A stretch of 5,498 nucleotides of DNA from Porphyromonadaceae bacterium (GTDB lineage: Bacteria; Bacteroidota; Bacteroidia; Bacteroidales; UBA11471). The notes beneath the pieces are model-generated. The model was not told where the DNA came from. It saw nothing but the letters and a program-made list of their open reading frames with translations, and did not search any database. Within the stretch, counting starts at the first letter, position 1. Each line of letters opens with the position of its first letter. Position numbers and translations under genes: made by a program. The DNA lies in assembly GCA_021199145.1 (NCBI GenBank), contig JAJQIP010000101.1, forward strand, positions 1-5,498, read 5' to 3'. This document shows, piece by piece, positions 1 through 5,498 of this stretch.

Positions 1-645
1 TCCCGGAATGGATTGCAGGATAGGGGTCTCCACTTCCATATATCCCTGTCGGTTGAAGAACTCTCGCATGGAGGTGTAGACTTTATTGCGCTTGATGAAA
101 ATCTCCTTGACCCCCTCGTTCACAACCAAATCGACATAGCGTTGGCGATACCGGAGTTCGGGGTCTTCAAAAGCATCGTATACTACCCCGTCTTTTACCT
201 TGACAATGGGGAGGGGACGCAACGATTTGGCAAGGACAGTCATTTCCTCCGCATGGACGGTGATTTCCCCCATTTGGGTGCGGAACACGTAGCCCTTGAC
301 GCCGATAAAGTCACCGATGTCGAGCAGTTTTTTGAATACGGTGTTGTAGAGTTCCTTATCCTCTCCGGGACAGAGGTTATCCCGGGAGATATAGACCTGT
401 ATGCGGCCTTTCGAATCCTTCAGTTCCATGAAGGAGGCTTTGCCCATGATACGCCGGCTCATGATACGGCCGGCGACCGATACCTCCCGTCGAGGGGCAT
501 TGTCGTCGAAGGTCGCTTTGATTTCGTCGGTGTAGGCCGTCACGACATATTCGGCTGCAGGGTAGGGGTCAATGCCCAACTTCCGCATCTCCTCCAGACT
601 ATGGCGTCGAACAATTTCCTGTTCGCTCAATTCGGGTGTGCTCAT
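1..645 (-). CDS. lysS: Lysyl-tRNA synthetase, class II (N-terminal part; 3' end outside window)
   Basis: This enzyme charges tRNA-Lys with lysine using ATP, in the cytoplasm. The 215 visible codons begin MSTPELSEQEIVRRHSLEEM, with the ATG at 643-645. Residues about 53-145 look like the OB-fold anticodon-binding domain (VSVAGRIMSRR, FMELKDSKGRIQVYI). The segment DPELRYRQRYVDL (161-173) is the typical LysRS link to the catalytic domain. Residues 186-215 contain class II motif 1, including the invariant proline in EVETPIL (Pro208). Catalytic motifs 2 and 3 lie beyond the left edge; Bacteroidota LysRS is usually about 570-580 aa, so well over half is missing. The reading frame is open to base 1. 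There is no Shine-Dalgarno sequence, only an A-rich stretch, which is usual in this phylum. It follows secA by 66 bases on the same strand with no visible promoter of its own, so co-transcription is inferred. Confidence 0.96.
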   Translation of the reverse strand, partial: MSTPELSEQEIVRRHSLEEMRKLGIDPYPAAEYVVTAYTDEIKATFDDNAPRREVSVAGRIMSRRIMGKASFMELKDSKGRIQVYISRDNLCPGEDKELYNTVFKKLLDIGDFIGVKGYVFRTQMGEITVHAEEMTVLAKSLRPLPIVKVKDGVVYDAFEDPELRYRQRYVDLVVNEGVKEIFIKRNKVYTSMREFFNRQGYMEVETPILQSIPG

Positions 646-711
646 TGCTTTTCTGTTTTTCTGTTCGTGAGGGGTATACTCTCCCGTATTCCTTTTTATC
701 GGCTTGAGGAT

Positions 712-3700
712 TTATAATCCTCTCCCGTGGCAATTTTTGTATTTCTTCCCACTTCCACAGGGGCAGGGGTCGTTGCGTCCTATTTTAGGTCCGGCCTTTA
801 CAGGCTCGGGAGGACGTTGCGGAGCATTGGGCTGTGGCCGGCTGCCCGGCATTCCTCCCATTGTATCTTTCTGGGTGCGGTACCGGCTGTAATCCTGGCG
901 AGGTTGCGGAGCGGCCTCCTTCACCTGTTGCGGGTCACGCATCGGTATCTGTCCTCGCATGAGGATAGATATGGTTTTGGTATTGATGGTGTTAACCATT
1001 TCCTTGAAGAGACCGAAGGACTCCAGTTTGAAAATGAGCAACGGGTCTTTCTGTTCGTAGCTGGCATTCTGTACCGACTGGCGCAGTTGGTCCAAGTCAC
1101 GCAGGTGCTCTTTCCAAGCTTCGTCGATGGTGTGTAGCAGAATGGCTTTCTGGAACGCCTTGTTTACCGCTTTCGACTCCGTGTCGTACGCCTCTTTCAG
1201 TTTGCAGACGATGTTGTAGACCCGTTTCCCGTCGGTGACAGGTATGACAATATTGTCGTAGCGGTCGCCTTGCTCCTCATACACCCGTTTGATGACAGGG
1301 TTGGCGATGGAGGCCAACATGTCGGTCTTGCGCTTGAAGGCGGCAATGATGGCTTCGTAGAGAGACTCGGTGAGGGCACTTTCCTTTTCGGAACGCATGG
1401 CGTTGGCATCGAAAGGCGGTTCCACGGCGAAAATCTTCAGTACATTTTCCTGCAGCCTTTCGTAATCGCCCGATTGGGTATATTCCTCGACGAGTGCCTG
1501 GGCCGCATCGTACATCATATTCACGATATCGATGCCGATACGTTCGCCCATCAAGGCGTGGTGACGTTTTTTGTAAATCACTTCCCGTTGGGCGTTCATC
1601 ACATCATCGTATTCGAGCAGACGTTTGCGGATTCCGAAGTTGTTCTCCTCCACCTTCCGTTGGGCCCGTTCGATGGATTTTGAAATCATCGGGTGTTCAA
1701 TCATTTCGCCATCCTTAAAGCCCAGACGGTCCATCACCTTGGCGATACGTTCAGAACTGAAGAGCCGCATGAGGTTATCTTCGAGGGAGACGTAGAAGAC
1801 CGAGGAGCCCGGGTCGCCTTGCCGTCCCGAACGTCCCCGCAACTGTCGGTCTACCCGTCGGGATTCGTGGCGTTCCGTACCGATAATGGCCAAACCGCCC
1901 GCCGCCCGTACCGCTTCGGAGAGTTTGATATCGGTTCCCCGTCCGGCCATGTTGGTGGCGATGGTCACTGTTCCACTCTGTCCCGCTTGCGCCACAATTT
2001 CGGCCTCTTTCTGGTGTAGTTTGGCGTTGAGGACATTGTGCTTGATTTTCCGCATTGTGAGCATTTTGCTCAGCAACTCCGAAATTTCAACGGAGGTGGT
2101 ACCTACCAGCACCGGTCGTCCCGATTCAATCATTTTCACGATTTCTTCGATGACAGCGGTATACTTTTCCCGTTTGGTCTTATATACCCGGTCGTTGAGG
2201 TCGTTGCGGATGACCGGTTTGTTGGTCGGGATGGTGACCACATCGAGTTTGTAGATGTCCCAAAATTCTCCTGCTTCCGTCTCTGCCGTACCGGTCATAC
2301 CGGCCAGTTTGTGGTACATACGGAAGTAGTTTTGCAGCGTGATGGTGGCAAATGTCTGGGAGGCGGCCTCCACTTTTACATGCTCTTTGGCTTCAATGGC
2401 CTGGTGCAATCCGTCGGAATAGCGGCGGCCCTCCATGATACGTCCTGTCTGCTCGTCGACAATCTTCACCTTGTTGTCAATGACCACATATTCGTCGTCC
2501 CTTTCGAAGAGGGCATAGGCTTTGAGGAGTTGGTGCACGGTATGTACCCGTTCGGCCTTGATGGCATACTCTTGGGTAATCTGGTCCTTCTTTTCCTGAC
2601 GTTCCACTTCTGAGAGCGGTTGTGCATCGAGTTCGGCCAATTGCGCCCCGATATCGGGAAGGACGAAAAATTGCGGATCGTCGCTATCGCCTGTAATCAT
2701 ATCGACCCCTTTGTCGGTGAGGTCAACGCCGTTGTTCTTCTCATCGATGACGAAATAGAGCGGGTCGGTGACGATGGGCATATTGCGGTTGTTCTCCTGC
2801 ATATAGTACTCCTCGGTCTCCAGCATGAGCGACTTAATGCCCGGTTCGCTGAGGTACTTGATGAGGGCGGAATTTTTAGGCAGACCCTTGAAGGTACGGA
2901 AGAGCAACAAGGCCCCCTCTTTACGCACCTCCTTATCTTCCGAAGCTATTTTTACCCTCGCCTCGGCCAGCAGTTTCGTGGCTAAGGATTTCTGCGCCTT
3001 ATAAAGGCTCTCCACTTTGGGTTGCAGTTCCTCGAAGAGCTGTACTTCCCCTCTGGGAACAGGGCCGGAGATAATCAACGGAGTACGGGCATCATCGATG
3101 AGCACCGAGTCCACCTCGTCGACAATGGCATAGTTGTGCGCCCGTTGCACGAGGTCCTGCGGTGTGATGGACATGTTATCCCGAAGGTAGTCGAAACCAA
3201 ATTCGTTGTTTGTCCCGAAGGTGATATCGGCATTATAGGCCTTCCGCCGGTTTTCCGAGTTGGGCTGGTGTTTGTCGATGCAATCGACCGAAAGTCCGTG
3301 GAACATGTACAGCGGCCCCATCCATTCGGAGTCACGTTTGGCCAGATAGTCATTTACTGTCACCACATGTACGCCGTTACCGGTCAAGGCATTGAGGAAT
3401 ACAGGCAAGGTAGCCACCAGGGTTTTCCCCTCACCGGTCGCCATTTCCGCGATTTTGCCTTTGTGGAGGACAACCCCTCCAAAGAGTTGTACATCGTAAT
3501 GTATCATGTTCCAGACAATCTCGTTGCCACCGGCCATCCAGTGGTTCTGATAGATTGCCTTGTCGCCTTCGATGTGCAGAAAGTCGTGTCCGGCCGCCGC
3601 CAGGTCACGGTCGAACTGGGTCGCCGTCACCTCAATCCGTTCGTTCTCGGCGAAAAGTCTGGCCGTGGCTTTTACCACGGCGAAAACCTGCGGCAGAACT

Positions 3701-4014
3701 TCGTCGAGTACTTTTTCGTATTTATCCAGGATGGTCTTTTCGAGTTTGTCCACCTCTTCCCATCCATCCTCCCGTTCGTCGTATTCCAGTTCCTCAATAT
3801 TCTCCTTGATTTCGGCAATGCGTGCCTTTTCGGGAGCGACAGCCTCTTGCACCCGTTTCCGTATGTTGGTCACTAATTGGCGCAATTCATCGTTACTGAG
3901 GGATTCTATTTTTGCATATTCGGCCAAAATGCGGTCGACATAGGGTTGTATTTCGCGTAGGTCCCGTTGGGATTTATTTCCAAAGAGTTTTTTCAAAAGA
4001 TCATTAAAACCCAT
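712..4014 (-). CDS. secA: Preprotein translocase subunit SecA (complete, 1,100 aa)
   Basis: SecA is the ATPase motor that drives unfolded preproteins through SecYEG; it acts in the cytosol and at the inner membrane. Visible in order: Walker A MATGEGKT (191-198, Lys197); NEFGFDYLRDN (270-280); Walker B DEVD (299-302) followed by SVLIDDARTPLIISG; the preprotein cross-linking domain, enlarged, at about 315-515; DEQTGR (520-525); AGMTGTAETE (571-580); ATNMAGRGTDIKL (686-698); QLRGRSGRQGDPG (724-736); the helical scaffold region; a Pro/Gln-rich linker (about 1028-1075); and a C-terminal SEC-C zinc motif with Cys1084, Cys1086, Cys1095 and His1096, the part that in other SecAs binds SecB and lipid. 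E. coli SecA is 901 aa; the extra length here sits mainly N-terminal to Walker A and inside the cross-linking domain, as is usual in Bacteroidota. The ATG at 4014 gives the family start MGFNDLLKKLFGNK. An in-frame TTG at 4092 lies inside the -7 promoter element and is not credible as a start. The stop is TAA at 714-712. Confidence 0.99.
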   Translation of the reverse strand: MGFNDLLKKLFGNKSQRDLREIQPYVDRILAEYAKIESLSNDELRQLVTNIRKRVQEAVAPEKARIAEIKENIEELEYDEREDGWEEVDKLEKTILDKYEKVLDEVLPQVFAVVKATARLFAENERIEVTATQFDRDLAAAGHDFLHIEGDKAIYQNHWMAGGNEIVWNMIHYDVQLFGGVVLHKGKIAEMATGEGKTLVATLPVFLNALTGNGVHVVTVNDYLAKRDSEWMGPLYMFHGLSVDCIDKHQPNSENRRKAYNADITFGTNNEFGFDYLRDNMSITPQDLVQRAHNYAIVDEVDSVLIDDARTPLIISGPVPRGEVQLFEELQPKVESLYKAQKSLATKLLAEARVKIASEDKEVRKEGALLLFRTFKGLPKNSALIKYLSEPGIKSLMLETEEYYMQENNRNMPIVTDPLYFVIDEKNNGVDLTDKGVDMITGDSDDPQFFVLPDIGAQLAELDAQPLSEVERQEKKDQITQEYAIKAERVHTVHQLLKAYALFERDDEYVVIDNKVKIVDEQTGRIMEGRRYSDGLHQAIEAKEHVKVEAASQTFATITLQNYFRMYHKLAGMTGTAETEAGEFWDIYKLDVVTIPTNKPVIRNDLNDRVYKTKREKYTAVIEEIVKMIESGRPVLVGTTSVEISELLSKMLTMRKIKHNVLNAKLHQKEAEIVAQAGQSGTVTIATNMAGRGTDIKLSEAVRAAGGLAIIGTERHESRRVDRQLRGRSGRQGDPGSSVFYVSLEDNLMRLFSSERIAKVMDRLGFKDGEMIEHPMISKSIERAQRKVEENNFGIRKRLLEYDDVMNAQREVIYKKRHHALMGERIGIDIVNMMYDAAQALVEEYTQSGDYERLQENVLKIFAVEPPFDANAMRSEKESALTESLYEAIIAAFKRKTDMLASIANPVIKRVYEEQGDRYDNIVIPVTDGKRVYNIVCKLKEAYDTESKAVNKAFQKAILLHTIDEAWKEHLRDLDQLRQSVQNASYEQKDPLLIFKLESFGLFKEMVNTINTKTISILMRGQIPMRDPQQVKEAAPQPRQDYSRYRTQKDTMGGMPGSRPQPNAPQRPPEPVKAGPKIGRNDPCPCGSGKKYKNCHGRGL

Positions 4015-4045
4015 GGTCGTATGTCGGTGTTTTATAGTTATGTGA

Positions 4046-4059
4046 GATAATATATTATC
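4046..4059. repeat. 14-bp perfect palindrome in the secA leader
   Basis: The sequence GATAATATATTATC equals its own reverse complement. It lies between the 5' hairpin and the secA start codon, about 30 bases before the ATG. It is all A/T except for the outer pair, so any RNA hairpin would be weak. As DNA it could be a dimeric repressor site. Chance in AT-rich sequence is also possible. Confidence 0.5.
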
Positions 4060-4060
4060 G

Positions 4061-4080
4061 TGTCGTTCGCAAAAACGACA
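4061..4080 (-). promoter_or_regulatory. Hairpin at the 5' end of the secA leader
   Basis: This is a perfect 7-bp inverted repeat, TGTCGTT / AACGACA, around a 6-base loop (TTTGCG on the minus strand). It begins only a few bases downstream of the inferred transcription start, so in RNA it would be a 5'-terminal stem-loop. Such structures can protect mRNA from decay or take part in leader regulation; neither role is shown here. Confidence 0.45.
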
Positions 4081-4089
4081 ATTTAGGTA

Positions 4090-4097
4090 CAAAGATA
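4090..4097 (-). promoter_or_regulatory. secA promoter, Bacteroidota-type -7 element
   Basis: On the minus strand this reads TATCTTTG, an exact match to the TAnnTTTG -7 consensus used by the Bacteroidota primary sigma factor. No good TTTG -33 element is seen at the expected distance. Transcription would start a few bases downstream, around 4080-4086, giving a secA leader of about 70 bases. It probably also serves lysS. Confidence 0.6.
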
Positions 4098-4143
4098 GAT
4101 AAAATGCATGAATTTAGCCTTCTTTCTTGGATAAAATAGGTTT

Positions 4144-4162
4144 AAGGCAGATGACCTGCCTT
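4144..4162 (-). terminator. Hairpin downstream of the DUF4105 gene, possible weak terminator
   Basis: AAGGCAG / CTGCCTT form a perfect 7-bp stem around a 5-base loop, 46 bases after the stop codon of the DUF4105 gene and upstream of the secA promoter. On the minus strand it is followed by AAACCTATTTTATCC, which is only a poor U-tract, so efficient intrinsic termination is doubtful. The position between two apparent transcription units is right for a terminator. Confidence 0.35.
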
Positions 4163-4208
4163 TCGGCCTTACTGCTTTACAAAGAATCGGGAAGTGCGAA
4201 TCGGAACG

Positions 4209-5372
4209 TTACAGTCGTCCGTTTTTCAACTCTATTTTTATCCAAGTGACGCTACGCACGGCAGGGATAAGGGCGAGGGGATAGAAGGCCGGATTGAAGA
4301 CCTGCGACAAGAACCACATGGCGATAAATACCCCGATGGAGACCAACAGCAACAGCGACATGAGTTGTGTCGTAAAGCGTCTTTTCGGAGCGAAGGCCTC
4401 GCACAGGGCGATGACCCACAAGAACGGATGGCACCATAAAGCCGAGTAGTTGGGCGAGGTCGCCGGATGAATCGATATGAAGATGAGGAAAAACAGCAGG
4501 CATCCTGCTAGTCCGTAGAGTCCGAAAATCAGGTAGTCGGGTAGCCGTATATGACGGCCGTATCGGTATTCTCCGATGGAGAAGAGGAGAATGAGCAGAA
4601 AGAGTAGCGTACATACGACGGTAGGGGTGAAAGGTGTAGGCCTGTTCTCTTCGGCCATACCTGGTATGCCCGTATATTCGTAACTCTCTCCTACCAACGG
4701 ACGTATGGTGTCACCCTCTTCTCTGATAACCGCTTTCCCTACAGCTTCCTGCAAGATGTAGGGCAAGAACATCTGTTGGCGGTAGGGAATAGGGCGGTCG
4801 AGCGGCGCACCCAATGCCAGGTCTATGCCAAAGGTGAGCCAGGGGTTATTCACCGTCTGACGGTGTATCAGCTGCCGGAAAGTGACCGTTGCCGTGTCGG
4901 AAACTTCGTAATCCACGGGTCCTGACAGGCAGTGTTCTATCTTATCCCGAGGGCGGGTGGCGCAGTTGTCGAACAGAAAGTTGTACCGGTATATACGGTT
5001 TTCAGGTCTCATGTTGGTGAGCAAGGTGTCGCAGAGCCGCTCCGCCTCGGCCTTCGACAAGAGCAGTTCTTGTTCGTATACCGTACTTCCTCGGGAGACA
5101 TAGCTGTAGATGAAATCACGGTAACTCTCCGCTCCTATGCTGTAGTCGGTTTCCCCTTTGGTGAAACGGTAGAAAAAGTGGGGGGCGCTGAAGTCGAAAA
5201 GTCCGTAATGGAACACGATATCCCGTATGCGTATGCCGGTGTGACCGAACAGTTCGTATGCCTGGCTACCTGGTGCAGCGGTAAGGAGGGAGACATAGAG
5301 GGTGTCGCCAGCTTTGGCGGTGACCGATAGGGTTATGCAGAGGTACAGCAGAAGGCTGTATAGCTTTTTCAT
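4209..5372 (-). CDS. Exported DUF4105 / Lnb N-terminal-domain-like membrane protein
   Basis: The 387-aa product starts with a clear signal peptide: MKK, then hydrophobic residues 4-18, with likely cleavage near Ala19 or Ala21. A periplasmic domain follows (about 22-245). It contains ELFGHTGIRI (40-49) and YRYNFLFDNCATRPRDKIE (128-146), the two hallmark blocks of the DUF4105 family as I recall it (Pfam PF13387, Lnb N-terminal periplasmic domain). The C-terminal part has about four or five hydrophobic segments, near 250-267, 280-301, 315-327, 335-356 and 360-371, so it is anchored in the inner membrane. It ends in a basic tail. The biochemical role of these proteins is not established. The order of His44 then Cys137 (in an Asn-Cys motif) resembles permuted papain-like hydrolases, which is inference only. 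The start is the ATG at 5372; there is no Shine-Dalgarno sequence. It lies 194 bases upstream of secA on the same strand, apparently as a separate transcription unit. Confidence 0.85.
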   Translation of the reverse strand: MKKLYSLLLYLCITLSVTAKAGDTLYVSLLTAAPGSQAYELFGHTGIRIRDIVFHYGLFDFSAPHFFYRFTKGETDYSIGAESYRDFIYSYVSRGSTVYEQELLLSKAEAERLCDTLLTNMRPENRIYRYNFLFDNCATRPRDKIEHCLSGPVDYEVSDTATVTFRQLIHRQTVNNPWLTFGIDLALGAPLDRPIPYRQQMFLPYILQEAVGKAVIREEGDTIRPLVGESYEYTGIPGMAEENRPTPFTPTVVCTLLFLLILLFSIGEYRYGRHIRLPDYLIFGLYGLAGCLLFFLIFISIHPATSPNYSALWCHPFLWVIALCEAFAPKRRFTTQLMSLLLLVSIGVFIAMWFLSQVFNPAFYPLALIPAVRSVTWIKIELKNGRL

Positions 5373-5390
5373 ATGGCGGGATTAATGATG

Positions 5391-5398
5391 TAAAGGTA
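5391..5398 (-). promoter_or_regulatory. Candidate -7 element for the DUF4105 gene
   Basis: On the minus strand this reads TACCTTTA, one mismatch (final G to A) from TAnnTTTG. It ends 18 bases before the start codon, implying a leader of only about 10-15 bases. No clear -33 element is visible. It is the best match in this spacer on this strand, but it is a weak call. Confidence 0.35.
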
Positions 5399-5440
5399 CT
5401 CTTTTTTGACTGATTATTTTTCTTTTTACGGGAAATCAGC

Positions 5441-5448
5441 TATTTTTG
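5441..5448 (+). promoter_or_regulatory. Candidate -7 element for the rightward gene
   Basis: The sequence TATTTTTG matches TAnnTTTG exactly and lies 29 bases before the ATG at 5478. Upstream sequence is T-rich with no clean TTTG at the usual -33 distance. The local base composition makes chance matches fairly likely. Confidence 0.45.
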
Positions 5449-5477
5449 AAAACAGAATCATATTAAAATATCATACT

Positions 5478-5498
5478 ATGGAATCGATTAAATTCTCT
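5478..5498 (+). CDS. Probable start of a gene leaving the window (7 codons)
   Basis: An ATG at 5478-5480 opens a frame reading MESIKFS to the right edge. It is supported only by context: a TAnnTTTG match at 5441-5448 lies about 30 bases upstream on the same strand, and the intervening leader is AT-rich, as is common before Bacteroidota genes. Seven residues cannot identify a product, so none is proposed. It would be divergent from the DUF4105 gene, with 105 bases between the two starts. Confidence 0.45.

Noticed and set aside
13..717. Plus-strand open frame of 234 codons at the left edge.
   Set aside because: The opposite strand encodes an unmistakable LysRS N-terminus with OB-fold and motif 1; this frame is its shadow.
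3022..3876. Long plus-strand open frame of 284 codons opposite secA.
   Set aside because: It is antisense to well-conserved SecA coding sequence, has no recognisable domain or promoter, and its composition is what reverse-strand reading of the secA codons gives. The other plus-strand open frames between 704 and 3943 are the same kind of shadow.
4015..4092. In-frame N-terminal extension of secA by 26 codons from a TTG at 4092, with a Cys/His-containing sequence.
   Set aside because: The TTG is part of the TATCTTTG promoter element, so it would lie upstream of the transcript start. The extension runs through the leader hairpins, and the ATG at 4014 gives the conserved SecA N-terminus.
4184..4205. 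Direct repeat of GAATCGG (two copies, 15 bases apart) just after the DUF4105 stop.
   Set aside because: Seven bases in two copies is within chance, and there is no link to a promoter or mobile-element end.
4932..5330. Plus-strand open frame of 132 codons opposite the DUF4105 gene, plus others at 4194-4439 and a same-strand frame at 4252-4614.
   Set aside because: They overlap a gene with a clear signal peptide, family motifs and membrane segments; none has recognisable features of its own.
1..5498. Possible mobile element, CRISPR array, tRNA, or defence or biosynthetic cluster.
   Set aside because: Nearly all bases are covered by three ordinary chromosomal genes. I saw no terminal inverted repeats, spaced repeats, tRNA-like cloverleaf or transposase/nuclease motifs.

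Overview
The window reads as chromosomal DNA from a member of the Bacteroidota, most likely Bacteroidales. Three things point there. SecA is about 1,100 residues long, with the extra segments typical of that phylum. The exported DUF4105-type protein is common in Bacteroidales. Intergenic regions carry TAnnTTTG-like -7 promoter elements and no clear Shine-Dalgarno sequences. The genes are of moderate G+C, while the short spacers are AT-rich. I cannot name a species.

Layout, left to right: (1) 1-645, minus strand, the N-terminal 215 codons of lysyl-tRNA synthetase (lysS), running off the left edge. (2) 646-711, a 66-base spacer with no recognisable terminator or promoter. (3) 712-4014, minus strand, complete secA, the preprotein translocase ATPase, 1,100 aa. 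(4) 4015-4208, a spacer of 194 bases holding the secA promoter, a short secA leader with two inverted repeats, and a hairpin that may end the upstream transcript. (5) 4209-5372, minus strand, a complete 387-aa exported DUF4105/Lnb-N-like protein with a membrane-embedded C-terminal half. (6) 5373-5477, a divergent intergenic region with candidate promoters on both strands. (7) 5478-5498, plus strand, the first seven codons of a probable gene that leaves the window.

Transcription of the first three genes runs right to left. secA and lysS are probably co-transcribed from the promoter near 4090. The DUF4105 gene probably has its own promoter near 5395. secA and lysS are housekeeping genes of protein export and translation with no direct biochemical partnership. 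The DUF4105 product has a signal peptide and would itself be a Sec client.

I see no mobile element, CRISPR array, tRNA, rRNA or defence system, and no clear undescribed system. The points most worth a second look are the structured secA leader and the possible permuted papain-like His/Cys pair in the DUF4105 protein.
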